Of a stretch of DNA of 64,000 bases, positions 47,301 through 58,949 are shown piece by piece. Each line of letters begins with the position of its first letter. Within the stretch, counting starts at the first letter, position 1. The notes beneath the pieces are model-generated. The model saw only the letters and a list, made by a program, of their open reading frames with translations. It had not been told where the DNA came from and did no database searches. The position numbers and the translations under genes were made by a program. Source of the DNA: Patiria pectinifera (Eukaryota; Echinodermata; Asteroidea; Valvatida; Asterinidae); contig CM057130.1 of assembly GCA_029964075.1 (NCBI GenBank), positions 3,348,001 to 3,412,000 of the forward strand, given 5' to 3'.

Positions 47301-50300
47301 TGTCATAGAGAAAGTCAGCGAAGCGAAATGGAGATGGGCAGAGCATGTAGCAAGAATTCAGGATAATAGATGGACATGCAGATTAACAGATTGGCAACCA
47401 CGAATGGGAAAGCGAAGGAGAGGAAGACCAAAGAAAAGATGGAGAGATGATATAACTACATATATGGGAACAGCGACTTGGACTAGGACAGCCAGAAACA
47501 GAAGTGATTGGAAACGTCATGAGGAGGGCTTCATTCGACAGTGGATGGACGTAGCCTGATAGATAGATAGATAGAATGTGTGATTAAATTAAATTCCGAT
47601 TTAATTTTGTGGGAATGAAAGGAGAATTTGGCGAGAATTTGAGGAGGTTTAATTTTTGTTTTTGATAATTTGACCATGAAATCTACAAATACATGTTCAA
47701 AAACACTTTTTTGCGATGTGTACAAAATGGTTCTTTTTAAGTGATGGCATTTTTCATAGATGCTTTGTAAAGTCACTTGTTTGGCATGATGAATGATTCT
47801 TAACTATTGACGCCCTAATTTAAATCAAGGTATTGTCTCTACACAATTTTACTTTGTCATTGTTTTAAATCAACACATCATGTATGTATCTAGAATTACA
47901 AGGAATTAAAAGGATATTTTATGAAAATCCTGAACGTGACAAGAACACTGACAAATTTCATACAGAGGTCACCCGAATGTCAAGATGAGAAAAAGAGTAT
48001 AATTGACATGTTGGTTGAATGCGGTATAATTGAGTTCTCCTAGAATACAGACAGCCTTGAAACGGCCTGACAATTTGACAACCATCTTCCGTCTGTTGCC
48101 TAGCAACCAATGCAGACATTTGAAGTGGGTTGAATTAAATTACGTCAGCCGGTCCTGAATGGAAGAACAATGCAATTGCGGTGATGTATTATGTGATTGT
48201 GAGACCTCTATGTGTACAACAATCCTATCGCTAGTTAGTGCTGCAGCTGAACCGCCGAACCGAGCTAAAATTCGCCGAACATTGCACTTCTGAACTGAAT
48301 TGTTTAGTTCAGACAGGGTTTTTTGGCACCGCAAATTTTTATTTGCACAATCCAAATAATTTTACTTAGGTCTACATGTAATTTAGACTTTAACCCTAAC
48401 CTTGCTGAATCCAACAGGATCTAATACCTGATGGAGCCTGTTGGATCGTGCAGTAAACCCCTTGTGTACATTCCTGATGCAAAATGTTGGATTCAGCAGC
48501 CAACTGAACTGCATTATAACGCCATGTTGGACTCCGTTGCATTCAGCAGACAACTGAAAATAAGGCACAGTGGATTGAGCAGGAAACTCCGGTTGGACTC
48601 TGTTGGATTTAGCAGGGTAGTCCTGAGGAGTTACTGGGGGATAATTATGTTACATGTAGACCTAATATTTTAGGTTGACAGCACAGACTTAAAATGAAAG
48701 AGTAATCATGTAGGGCACACACAAAGTACAACAGCAACAAAATCAGTGACTGAGCGACCACGGGTGACGTATACAGTCAATTGTTAGTACAAGCTCTGTT
48801 AATACAAAATTCTGGTTATAACAAACATAAAGCCTTGGTCCGTCCTGTGAATTTATGTGCATAATGAATGGGACTGATGTTCCTCTTAATACAAAATTCT
48901 GATATAACAAACAATTTGGCTAGGTCCGGTCGAGTTTATAAATAGCGAGACTCTACTGTACATAGCTTTGACAAAAGTCTTTGTCCAGTTTCTTGACACT
49001 ACTTGGTAAAGTTGGGAACATATTTTTTAACACAGTTTTATGGCTACAATTTCATGAAGTGAGGGGGAAAAAGACAACAGACAATTTGTGATGGCACTAG
49101 AGCTACATACAAGTACTGTGTCGCACCACTGTTCTGCACATGATCATTCAACAAACATTTATGTGGATAGATGTACCATTAACTTGGCTGAAAAAGAAAT
49201 AATTAATCCCTAACCTCCACAACTACATCAAAATCCATCCCCACATTTTGGTGGAGTTTGGGGGACTTTGTCCTGCAGGCCTGGTTCAAATGACTAACCA
49301 TTGATGGAGTATGATGGACTTGGGCCTGGAGGCCTAAAGCAAAGCATGCATTGGAAGCAGTGTGATTGATGGATTTCGGCAGACTTGGTCCAGTACTCAC
49401 TAAAAGACAGTAGGGAGTTAGGGTTAAGATTTATAAGAAAGTTACAGTTGAAATTAAAGTTATTGTTTTTCAATGTCTGATAAAATCATAATCAATCTGT
49501 AATTCTGTTTTTTAAATATTTTTTTAAACTCTTGTCATGTGTGTTGTTTCGAATTGAAATTTGTAATATCCCTTGTGTATACATATAATAATCTTTTGGT
49601 TTCAGATATTGTGCTGTACATTTTGACTGTTTAACACAGTACATTTGCACAGTGGAGAATATTCACTACCGTAGATTTTAACGAAAGTATTTTTTTTTTT
49701 TCTCAACTCATTCTCAAATTTATTTTGTTTTCTTTTTTCTTTACAGGCTGGTGGAAAGGTTCCTCATGGACGGATAGTATCCTTGAAATTGTTAAGACCA
49801 AATTTGTTTTATTAATTTGAAGGGTGGATTACCAGTGTAAATAAAACATTCAGTTGTAGTTAAGGCCCCCCAAAAAAGTATCCGGTTTCTGGTATGGAGC
49901 TTGCCCAAAAAGTGGTGCGGTGACGCAGCTTTTTTTTTTTTTTTAACCTGTTTTTTTTTTATTCAAATGTCGGCTGATGACTGCAAATGGTGCCCGACTA
50001 AACTTAGTGCAAATATTATGGGAGACCAGAGAGGCCACATAAAGCTTATTCTCGATCATAACCCCATCTAAAAACACGTTAAAATTGTGCAGTAGCAGGA
50101 TTCCAGTCAAACCAGTGAGTTTGGGGGTTTTGAGACATCATCTTTCATTGAAAACTTTTTCATTTCGCCGCATGGCTACGGCGACGCGCGCGCATACCAG
50201 AAACCGAAGACTTTTTTTTTTTGGCCTAAAGTACACGCAGGGTAAATTGCACAATGAGTGACTGGCTTATTGGCTTTTAGAGTTGACTGATCTCTTTGTT

Positions 50301-53300
50301 CCGGGCATTACTCCCTGTAATGCCTGAGCACTCTATGGTTTTATGATTCATCGGGGAATAAATGCTTAACATTTAATACAAAAAAGTATGGTTGCTGATG
50401 GGCAAGAGTTAAGCTGAAATATTCTTTTCCTTCTTAGGTATTTCATCTCTCTTCTTTCTTTGTTTAATTCTTTGTGGCAGATTACTTCACGTTATAAATG
50501 TAACCATGTCTAGACATATTTAAACCTTTTAGCCGTTGGGAAGATCTTTCCTTGACTTTCTTCTTACAGCAAACCACAGCAGTTATCTACATATGCCCTT
50601 ACTCTCTTCAGATACAACACAAAGGTCGGAGGTCAGGAGGTCACAGTAGGTAGGTTTTTTAATTTGTTGAGTCGTTGGGTTGTCAAAAAGCCATTGTCAA
50701 AAAAGCTGATTTCAAAAACAAGATTTATATAAATTGAAAAAGACTATTTTTTGCCCTTGTTTATTTTTACAAACTCTAAACTTCAAATTAGTTTTTGTGT
50801 TCATTTCTTTCAGTATTTGAATTTTCTTTATGCAAGGTTTAGATAGGGGTAGGATTTTTGGATTTTTTTTGTCAGCATTTTTCCTGATTTCAGGATTTTT
50901 AAAGTATTTTTCTGATTTCAGGATTTTACAAAATCCCTTTTGAAATCTGGAATTCCTGAAGTTTTACTGTAAAGGTGTTTTACCCTAAATGTGTTTTACC
51001 AAGAAAGGTTTAAAAAGCAACAGATGAAAGTATCAGATGATGACTTCATACTTAAATCTATAGTCCATCATTTGCAACTATCCAAAAAGTAACTGATGTA
51101 ATTATTGTTGACAAACATACTTGGTTGAAAGATAGTAAGAGGACTATACTCCCTGTGAAATTATTCTCTCTGGCAAGCTGTCATTTTGAAGAAATAAACG
51201 AAAGAAGGCCTTTCCAACGGTGCGTCTTAAGACGCACCGTTGGAAATTTCTGTTAGTAATTCCTTTTTTTATTCGGCGAAGCACGCACAAGTGTTGGCAC
51301 GACGCACACGCGCGCGCGGCTGCTATAATTCGTCAGATCAGTGCGCGACATCGCCTAGCTGAATCGGCTCAGTGAGAACGTGTCTCGGACGCTGAATTCA
51401 GGCCCAATTCAAAACATGATTCAGCAACTTTTGATTTGAAATCAAGATCCTAGAATGCTGTTTATCTCAAAATATACAGCTGAAGCTGAGCTGCAACTTC
51501 ATCAGGTTTGTTGTTCAGCACCCTTCTTTAGATTTTTAACACTTTTGTTGCTTCAAACAAACAAAATGCACAAATTACAAATGATGGACTATACCTTTAA
51601 ACCTCGTTTTTGGTACAGGAGGTAACAAGGATCTGTGTTTTGTAAGGGTTTTAAGGATTCTGTGAAGAGAATCAACTTTTGAGTATCTTTTCTTGATATG
51701 CACACCTGTGGCTCTTCAAATCCCATTAGCAATACACAATAGATAGTTGAAATGTACCTTAACTTACAGAGTCCCATCTGTACGTTTTGAATGTATTGTG
51801 TTTTCTGCTTCTGCTTGAATACTGTACAGGACGCCCTGTTGGACTGTCTGGGTACAGTGGGCAAATAATGGCATGTGAGCTTAGATTTTGAAGTGGGCAC
51901 AGCTAACTAAATTTCTAATCTTGATGCCATCCAATGCTGACTTGAAGACATCCAAGTCTAGGCTTAAAGAGTCGGTTTTGTTAATGATGGAGCTGTGGCT
52001 CTCCCACTGAGAAATGAGCCCTTTTTTGTGACTTTTTTTCTTATCTTCATTTGCGGCTTAAAAAAATAAGCGATATTTCACTATACATTGTATTTGTAGT
52101 AAATGCTGGCATGCTGCACAGAAGTAATGTCTTATTTTGTTTTGATGCACTTTTGGTCTGTTTTTTTTTAATTTTGAGTGTGTATTTCCCATGACAAAAT
52201 GGGATAATATTAGTGCCCTCAATAAAAACAATTCCCTTTCAGTGACTGACAAAAAAATGTATTATGTACTTAAATAAAACAAGACAAATGGGTTGTTTTT
52301 AAATAACATTTTTTTTTGGTCTTGCAGGCTAGATTATATTAAGATCACTTTTTCAGCAGATGCCATATTTTATTATGGAAGTATGCTGGATTTAATTAAT
52401 CCTTTTTTCTCACTGTCTTTTCATAATTACCAGACTTCTGGGATACCGCAGGACAGGAGAGATTCAGCAGTATGCATCCCTCTTACTACCATCAGGCTCA
52501 TGCATGCATAATGGTAAGTCTCTATTTGAATATTCATGATGATAAATATTCATGGCAGTTTTAAGACCCGCCTCCTTTACCTTTAAGTTTTTTACCCTTT
52601 ACATTCCATGGGACTCAAGGCTCCTGGAAAATAAAAGTACAAAGAACGAATCATGAGTATTCAGGAAGAAATCACAGCAAAGTGACTAAGGAAAGTCCTG
52701 TGAGCAATTCAATTGTGAGTCACGTTACATGCAGAGGGAGTCTTCTGTCAAATCTGTGCTGTTATTCTCTACATTCAAGGCATTGAGGGTAGATTTCCTC
52801 ACAGAAGATCCCATGAAAAAAAAAGCCAACGAACAATCTTCTGTTTGTTTGGCAATAAGTTTTTATCAGTAAATTGCATTACAAATAAAGGACCTATTGT
52901 AGCAAAAATTTCAACATTTTGCATTTGAAAGTTTTCTCACACTGTGCAATGTGCATTGATGGAAAAAAAAACTGTTTAGTGCCCTTACATCATTAGGGTG
53001 TAAAAGTCATAGCTACCATTTCAATTATTCAAAAATAAGCAGTCATAAAATCTCTAGAGACATATATTTCGATAAATCATGTTATGGTAACTTTAATACG
53101 TTTAACTACAGCTTGTCTGCCCATCCTGGTTACAAGTTTAACATAATAGAAACTATAAATTCAATTAAAAACTCGTTTTGCATAAAATATGAACCTTTCT
53201 CTCTGCCTTAAAAACAAAAACTCACAACAACAAGGTGCCAAAATGACTTCCTAAAATACACTATACCATATTCTAGCTCACTGCCACATTACTCAAATGA

Positions 53301-56259
53301 AAGGTCTTGTTTTTCCCCTTAATTTGATACCATATTTTAGGTGGTTGTGCTTGCTGTTTTTAAGATTTTCAAAATTTTCAAATTTTTTAGCCATGTCCAC
53401 TTATTTTTTAATACATCCGCAGTGATGTGGGCAGCCATATCAGTTTACACAAGTTTTTCAGAACTATTTTGGGCTCTTGCTCTGGTAGTTAATTCCACAG
53501 TCCAGGGCAGTTAACATAAGTGGTGATTATGCTAAGCTGTTAAAGTAGCTGAGCCTATTGAGGTGGAGTCTCAATTTTATAAAAGTCAAAGGTTCACCTT
53601 GGAATAAAAAAGACTGTGTTTGGCGAATCATTAACTTTTTCCCTACCTTAATTGTTCATTACTAGATGAGGTTTATTACCTGAGTCGTCACTTATGCATC
53701 ATGTGTTTTTTTTTATGTGCGTTGTCTTACAACACTGACCTTGCCGAAATCAGCTGGCTGGTTTAAATCAAAAATAGCTTGTGAATAAGCCTCTGTAATA
53801 ATGACGTCACGCTTTGTTTAGTGTGTGCTTTCCTATGGTGCTCAGTGGACCGTGGGCCCCCACTGGCTCCATAGGAAAGTGCACATGTAAACAAAGTGTA
53901 ACTCTATTAGTACAGAGGCTTATTCTTCCCACAATTTTATCGGATTGCACCAAGTATTTGACGGTTAGAAAAATTTGAAGTACAAAATAAAAGATTCAAA
54001 TGTCTGTGTTCCTAGGCTAGGTACTGTGTAGTTTTATAAGCACATCATCAATTTATTCTCATGAAACGGTCACAGACTTTATGAACTATGTACCTCAGTA
54101 TGATTTGTATTTTGATACTCAGTCAAAACTGTTTGAATTTGTTTGTGTTTTGGAAGGTGTTTGATGTTACGAGGAAGGTGACGTACAAGAATTTACCTCA
54201 GTGGTACAAAGAGCTTAGAAGTTACAGACCGGAGATCCCTTGTTTATTAGCAGCTAACAAGATAGATGGTGAGTACGGAGAGAGAAAAATACACAACTTA
54301 TTAGGCATGTACAGGATGAGTAAAAAAAAACGAAACCCAAATGTCAGGACCATTGTTTTAGTGAAGTTCTGCATGTAGCACTTTCAAAATCTAGGATATG
54401 AAAGCCCAGTTCATAAGCTTTCTTTTAGTACAAGAATCATTCAAATCACTCATGTAATTTTCAAGTTATGGAACTTTAAACACAACCTTCATTTTAAATT
54501 TCTGTCCAAGGATCACAAAAAGGTAAGTGTTCTTTCAGCAAAATGAAAACAAATCACGTAGGGATGTGTGTGAACTGGCTTTTTGGCCAAACACAGAGGT
54601 GCTTACTACGTTGGAGCTGCAAACAAATATACGGAGCACAGAAATGTTTCCTGCTGAGTAGGCTGTTGATTCAGCCTGTTAAAGGCATGCTGCTGATGAC
54701 TGGCACTTAAATAACATGGAGCTACAAAGCAGTATTTCTGGTAATGAGTTGCATGAAATCAGGCCCTAACATTTCTTGCCCTTTTCGTCTTATCTTGCAG
54801 TTGACTACAACATCACCCATAAGAACTTCAACTTTGCCAAGAAGTACAATTTACCCTTTTACTTTGTCTCAGCAGCTGATGGCGCAAATGTAGTCAAGGT
54901 AACGAATGCATGCATCTCTCAAAATAAAGATCAAATTAAAACAGCATAAGATTACACTAGTGAAATTGGGAATATTGTTCACAATGCAATTTATACTTAA
55001 AAAAAAATTGAATTTATTTACTGAAGTATTTGTAAGAAGTAAATTATTGCTCAATTTATTCAATTTATATTCTGTTTTTGTAAAAAAAATCATCAGATTT
55101 TTGTGGTACTGTATACATTACTTTGTTTCAGTAGCCTTTTTTTGTTCAATCTTTTCCTAAGTGTCAAGTTTTGTCATATTGTCAGTTTCTGTTTTCCATA
55201 ACTTTTTAATATTTGAACTCAACATCTTACCCCCAGCTTTTTCGAGAAGCAATCAAATCTGCAGCAGCTTATAAGGCCAACCCCACTGACTTCATGGATG
55301 AAGTTATGCAAGAGTTAGAGGTACTTCTTATAATCTACTATTCACTCATTTTGAAATTTTACCTACGGAAATTGCATGTGCTAGTCAGGAACTACATGCG
55401 TGTGTGCCAGCTAAAACTTGCATGTGGCGGTCAGGTGTGAAATTGGTTGGGAAATGGAATTTGTGCGCACCTGTCAAAGATTGACAGAGCTAATCAAATA
55501 ATAAGAACTTCATATGTGATGTGATCAAGCTGAATGAGTCGTTTGTCGGGAATTTTTATTTAGAGATTCAGGCCAAAATAGGGCCACTTCACATCACTTC
55601 ATCACATCTCTTGGTGTTCCAACTCCATAATTTTGGAACTAAAGAAGGTACCAGCATGCGGTTTTCACAGCAGTAAGGCTGAGATTGTGCTCTTTTCAAA
55701 TCTATAATAAAAAAAAAATTTGACCAGGGTCGACAAACGACTCATGTAGCTTGATCGCATCACATATTGTAATCATTTTACATGTTTTAGAGGTACCAGT
55801 GGATGGCTAGCTCGCCTAGCTGATATTCACAAATTTTTAAAGATGCAAATTTGTATGATTAAAGAATCATCACTGCTCAAATCAATTCAGCCAACAAAAT
55901 TCTTTCTTAATATTGAGGGGATGATCAAATAGTCGGTGTATTTGGCACAGCCCTACATAAAATTTACAAACACTAAATGTTTGCTTGGGTATAGTGAGTG
56001 GGCATCGTTCAAGGAAATTGTAAAAATTCACCACGTAAAAAGAATTTAATGTTTTTTCCCTTTTTAGTACTGTACTTCAAAGTTTAGAAATACAAATTGT
56101 GACTGTTTTTCCCTTTTTGTATACACACAATAGAATTTTGACGATCTTAAGTTGTCACCAGACGGCAGCCTTGACTTGGTCAACAACTCAGAGGATAAAG
56201 AAAGCGAGAAAGAGACTAGCCCGGCCTCAACACCAGAGGGCGCCCCCGCATCGTCATGA
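41320..56259 (+). CDS. RABL2: Rab-like small GTPase RABL2
   Basis: Eight exons: 41320-41426, 49747-49776, 50570-50649, 52434-52513, 54157-54268, 54801-54898, 55237-55320, 56134-56259 (717 nt, 238 aa). All phases agree and all introns are GT-AG. GTPase motifs: P-loop GDSAVGKS (28-35), G3 WDTAGQE (75-81), G4 NKID (133-136), G5 SAAD (160-163). Family-specific phrases include VKIICLGDSAVGKSKL, QQLSTYALTL, SMHPSYYHQAHACIMVFDV, KVTYKNL and FNFAKKYNLPFYFVSAADG. The C-terminus is acidic and ends EGAPASS without a prenylation cysteine, as known for RABL2 (human form about 229 aa). Known role: GTP-loaded RABL2 is recruited to the basal body through CEP19 and drives IFT-B entry into the cilium. Exon 2 is only 30 nt. 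Intron 1 (8.3 kb) is crowded with mobile elements. The 3' UTR may extend well beyond 56259. Confidence 0.97.
41606..41735. repeat. Palindrome-rich cluster, RABL2 intron 1
   Basis: Three copies of the palindrome ATTCTTAAGAAT or TCTTAAGA within about 100 bp, interleaved with GCGCGC and GCGCAAT motifs. The outer parts (GCAATTTGCGC / GCGCAATTT) are related. It could be a small foldback element. Confidence 0.5.
41908..43893. mobile_element. 2-kb TIR element carrying a repeated 14-bp motif
   Basis: Exact 16-bp inverted ends AGCTGGGCAATTCCAC (41908-41923) and GTGGAATTGCCCAGCT (43878-43893). Inside, the motif GTCCTTCCGTTACC occurs six times forward (42273, 42441, 43472, 43486, 43685, 43864) and twice reversed (42460, 42474). 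Forward 42441 and reverse 42460 form a hairpin with a 5-nt loop, and the last copy abuts the right TIR. No transposase ORF is visible, so it is non-autonomous or decayed. Target duplication not resolved. The superfamily is unknown to me. Confidence 0.8.
44054..44986. mobile_element. 933-bp foldback element with 440-bp arms and 11-bp TSD
   Basis: Arms 44054-44493 and 44547-44986 are near-perfect reverse complements around a 53-bp loop. It starts AGCTGGAGTTACCCAGC and ends GCTGGGTAACTCCAGCT. ATTTTGGCAGT directly repeats at 44043-44053 and 44987-44997. The right repeat forms the first bases of the TIR element at 44995-45556, so this foldback jumped into that element's edge. The two matching ORFs on opposite strands are consequences of the arms. 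Long arms and an 11-base duplication resemble Mutator-like foldbacks; family is inference. Confidence 0.92.
44995..45556. mobile_element. TIR element with internal tRNA-like sequence, copy 2
   Basis: Exact 19-bp inverted ends AGTGGATATTTTGCCGGAG... / ...CTCCGGCAAAATATCCACT (the left arm has one interruption-free copy). It matches 15554-16121 over its whole length with scattered substitutions. Its left border is split by the foldback at 44054-44986. It lies in RABL2 intron 1. Confidence 0.88.
45338..45416 (-). other. tRNA-like sequence inside the TIR element, copy 2
   Basis: On the minus strand it shows box A TGGTGTAGTGGTTAAGC and a canonical box B GGTTCGATCCC. It aligns to the one at 15903-15982, but here box B is closer to tRNA consensus. 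It is still inside a repeated element, so it is read as a SINE-like module and not a tRNA gene. Confidence 0.65.
45585..45762. mobile_element. Small foldback MITE, RABL2 intron 1
   Basis: Left arm TAGGCTAATCAGAAAGTGCT (about 45602-45621) returns as AGCACTTTCTGATTAGCCTA (45731-45750). Arms extend to CACCCTCTT / AAGAGGGTG outside and to TTTCAGATGTC / GACATCTGAAA inside. About 75 bp per arm with a short loop. Confidence 0.8.
45770..47095. other. Intron 1 DNA, nothing certain
   Basis: AT-rich intron sequence. Repeated GACGTCATCATGATGTCATC-like phrases occur at 45780-46110, suggesting a degenerate repeat, but no unit or boundary could be fixed. Confidence 0.4.
47107..47574 (+). mobile_element. 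5'-truncated non-LTR retrotransposon with 11-bp TSD
   Basis: Encodes the end of a LINE reverse-transcriptase protein: YGSETWSLTKELEQKL near 47160, a frameshift at about 47260, then a frame with KWRWAEHVARIQDNRW, RRGRPKKRWRDDITTYMG and DWKRHEEGFIRQW (47293-47559). It ends in a (GATA)n tail (47558-47574). The direct repeat AATGTGTGATT flanks it at 47096-47106 and 47575-47585. It is a dead-on-arrival copy in RABL2 intron 1. The short tandem tail suits RTE-like LINEs, but the clade is not proven. Confidence 0.92.
48400..48640. repeat. Dispersed GGATTCAGCA-type repeat, copy 2
   Basis: Inverted relative of 18420-18730: GTTGGATTCAGCAG, GTTGGACTCCGTTG, AAATAAGGCACAG and GTTGGATTTAGCAGGG recur at short intervals. 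Ends not resolved. Confidence 0.6.
48774..48958. mobile_element. Pogo/Tigger-like MITE
   Basis: TA-flanked ends: CAGTCAATTGTTAGTAC at the left, inverse of CAGTAGAGTCTCGC at the right. Internal TTAATACAAAATTCTG occurs twice (48799-48814 and 48889-48904), and ATAACAAAC follows each. TA duplication and CAGT ends fit the pogo branch of Tc1/mariner. Confidence 0.55.
49864..50226. mobile_element. PIF/Harbinger-like MITE C
   Basis: Begins GGCCCCCCAAAAAAGTATCC and ends in the inverse of GGCCAAAAAAAAAAAGTC. It is flanked by TAA (49861-49863 and 50227-50229). Subterminal CGGTTTCTGGTATG pairs with CATACCAGAAACCG, next to CGCGCGCG. RABL2 intron 2. Confidence 0.85.
51059..51593. mobile_element. TIR element with perfect 36-bp central palindrome
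   Basis: Exact 16-bp inverted ends TATAGTCCATCATTTG (51059-51074) and CAAATGATGGACTATA (51578-51593). A perfect 36-bp palindrome lies at 51211-51246 (first half TTTCCAACGGTGCGTCTT). The outer 12 bases of that palindrome, TTTCCAACGGTG, are the same as in the TTAA elements at 17456 and 23141, though the TIRs differ. RABL2 intron 3. Confidence 0.82.
53783..53925. mobile_element. Hairpin MITE, RABL2 intron 4
   Basis: GAATAAGCCTCTGTA (53783-53797) pairs with TACAGAGGCTTATTC (53911-53925). Pairing continues inward through TTTGTTTA / TAAACAAA and CTTTCCTATGG / CCATAGGAAAG to a loop of about 30 nt rich in G and C. A transcript would form a stem of about 55 bp. Confidence 0.75.
55515..55764. mobile_element. 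TA-flanked TIR MITE, RABL2 intron 7
   Basis: Ends TGTGATGTGATCAAGCT and the inverse of TGTGATGCGATCAAGCT, each bordered by TA (55513-55514, 55765-55766). Inside the ends, ATGAGTCGTTTGTC is also inverted. A more worn copy, inverted, is at 30340-30590 in NUP37 intron 6. Confidence 0.82.
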
Positions 56260-58585
56260 CAACAGCCAAACTGTTTAGGCAAGGGGTAATTATTGTACAG
56301 TGGGTATTTAAGTGGCACGCGGCCAGACAGTTGGATTGATGTAGCAACTGTAAAATCAGCGGGATGGATAGCCGTAATTAATTCGATTCCCAAGGTGACA
56401 CAGTGTTGCCATGGCAACGGGTCAGAGGTCACAGTTGAGGACTGTGGCACAAGAGTGCATCTCAAGGCTCGACCTTGGATGTTGGATGTAGGGAGACCTG
56501 GTAGTTGTATATGCAAGCTGAGGCAATATTGTCAGAAAAGTTAAATTCTCCAGAAATTACATTTATTAAAGTGTTCAAAATTTGAATCAGCCACGTGTTA
56601 GGCCATAGGACCAGATATCCATGCACTTTTGCTGTACGTGTACAATTTTTGATTTGCCCATTCTCTGCACTTGCGTCAAGTGTAGACACTGTAGTCAATG
56701 TACACGTTTACACATACATGTAATGTCTTGTGCATTGCACTGTATTTAAACATTTGATGCGCCGTCTTTCGGCCCATTCTGTGTACAAATAATCATTCTA
56801 GACATTTGTTCAGCAGCTGTCTACATGTATTTCTTATTGTGTGCAGTGTACAGAGTTTTGTAAACACTGTCTTGCCCAGACTATTAACTATTGCCAATTC
56901 TGCGCACCGCATTTTGCCATGCACTCTGTTCCCATTCTATTCGCTGTCAGTCCATTCTGTACGGTATTTCCAGTGATATGCACTGTAGTTGAGCACTCTC
57001 TATTTAAAACTTCAAATTTAACTTCACGTCTGACTCAATCAAAGGTACTTTACCTGTTATGCGTGGATCCACACATTCAGATTGTGGTATCAACACAAAA
57101 TTTCCGATAAATTCCTTAATTACTGAACTTTTTTTGTTCAGACCCATAGTGTATAACATTACTCTTCTTTGTAGACACAGACATTGCCTGTTGACACACA
57201 GCTTTGGAGACGAAGTGTTGTATTTAAATAATACCAATACGTGATCGTTGACCTAATTGGTGTGATTGTTTTGTCGAACACCCTTTCTTGTGTTCCTAGT
57301 TTGGTGTACGCTTTGATTTCTGCAATTGTTGTTGGGGATTTTTGTATTTGCCGTGTGTGAAATAAGTAGAATCTGTTTAATAGAAATCAATCTTGCTCTT
57401 TAATGATAAATTCACAGTCCATCATTCTCATAGAAACTTGGGCCAAATTTTTTTTTTGAGCTGCTAAATAGAAAAGATTATTAAGCACATTCACCAGTTG
57501 AGCTAAAAATCAGCGGAGAACCACTGACAAGCAGTGTGAGTAGCATGACATTTTCACTGGTAACCCATGTGTGCTTAGCAAAACTCCTTGCTCAGCACAT
57601 TCGAGTGCTTAGCAGCGTCAGGAAATAAACCCACGATTGCCCACACCTGTCCATGAAATGTGTGATTGTTGGCTGCCTTAAAAAACAGGTCCACAAATAT
57701 TGGATGAAGAATGCAAAATATTGCAAGATTTGTTTGATTTTTTCTCAAGGCGTCATTTGCCCTTTCACTTAAAAATAACATGGTCTAGAACTGTCCCATA
57801 CAGAATATAAATATTTCTTTTTTTGGCTGCATATTTGTTGATCTTTTTGGCTCTTGTCTCCGATAGACGGGCAGTAATTTTAACGAGTGAAAAGGGGCCT
57901 AAATTTTTCCAAATCAAAAGCGTGTTGGCGTATTGCCAAGTGGTTTAATGACCGGCCAAATGTATTATTCTAATTATGGTCAGATATATAGGTTTACTGT
58001 TTCCAGTGTGATATCTGAACGTCTGAACATTGGAATGGGAGTTTGTAAAGGAATTATTAGTAAATATCTTTAACAAAACAATCTTAACATTGTCATGATC
58101 ATTTGACGATGCCAAAAGAATCTGTTGCTCAAATATTCTATGCTCAAATTTTGATAAACTATAATTGCTTTATGAGTGCGATTTTGTCCAGAAATCGGTG
58201 CCTAAGATTTTATATCTGTAAATAAGAAATTGTAAGAGAGAAGAACATTTGTTTGCGTGCCCAGAAGTTTGTAAGTAGTCGAGTATTTAAGTTATATATA
58301 GACTGTATATTTAAATGAGGAAAGGAACAGACGTGCACATATGTAAAACATGTTGATAGTGGAGCAGTGTGTTGACGTGGGTGTGTTTTAAGCAAGGGAA
58401 TACGTTTTCCCAAGTTGCCATCAGTTTTATGCATAATCAGTTTATTACTTTTTTTTCGAGTCCCGCCCGAGTGATTTTTTCTTACAATCACTTGGGACGA
58501 CACTGAGTATATAGTGTTTATGAAATATGTCAGTGAAGGGCAAAACCCGATGTTGAATTTACATTACCCTGACGTAAAAATTCCA
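56260..58585. other. RABL2 3' UTR and downstream DNA
   Basis: Begins with the RABL2 3' UTR. Repeated statements of TTCTGTGTAC, ACTGTATTT and GCACTCTGTTCCCATTC-like phrases at 56770-57000 hint at a low-order repeat. No second gene is seen. The poly(A) site was not fixed. Confidence 0.45.
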
Positions 58586-58590
58586 TCTTA

Positions 58591-58943
58591 GGCAAACGAA
58601 AAAAAATATTCGGTCTCTGGTCAGACCAAAGTTCCGGAATTGACGCGGCCACGCGGCATTTTTTTTTTTTTTCTTCAAGCTTGGATTGTACAGACAAGGT
58701 GGGGTACTATTTTGATTTTTTGGTGTCCTCATGTACATTGGTGTCCTCCATAATTTGCCTTGGTGCTTTCGATCATTTGCCTTGGTGCAATTTCCCATTC
58801 CTTGGTGCTCTTTGAGGAGGTGCGGAAATAGAGGACGCTGTTGGAGCTACCGCGGAACATTTTGGAGAAAAAAAAAGATCGACGCGCATGATTAAAATCA
58901 ACGCGCGCGCTGACCAGAGACCGACTTATTATTTTTTTTGGCC
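58591..58943. mobile_element. PIF/Harbinger-like MITE D
   Basis: Begins GGCAAACGAAAAAAAATATT and ends in the inverse of GGCCAAAAAAAATAATAAG. It is flanked by TTA (58588-58590 and 58944-58946). Subterminal CGGTCTCTGGTCAG pairs with CTGACCAGAGACCG, again next to CGCGCG, which links it to element C. The phrase CTTGGTGC repeats in the middle. Confidence 0.85.
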
Positions 58944-58949
58944 TTATGT

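Noticed and set aside
47293-47559. A host gene for an 88-aa basic protein
   Set aside because: The sequence is the end of a LINE polyprotein within a truncated copy bounded by target duplications.
56293-56544. 83-codon ORF just after the RABL2 stop
   Set aside because: It lies in the 3' UTR, out of frame with RABL2, with no splice signals or known motifs.
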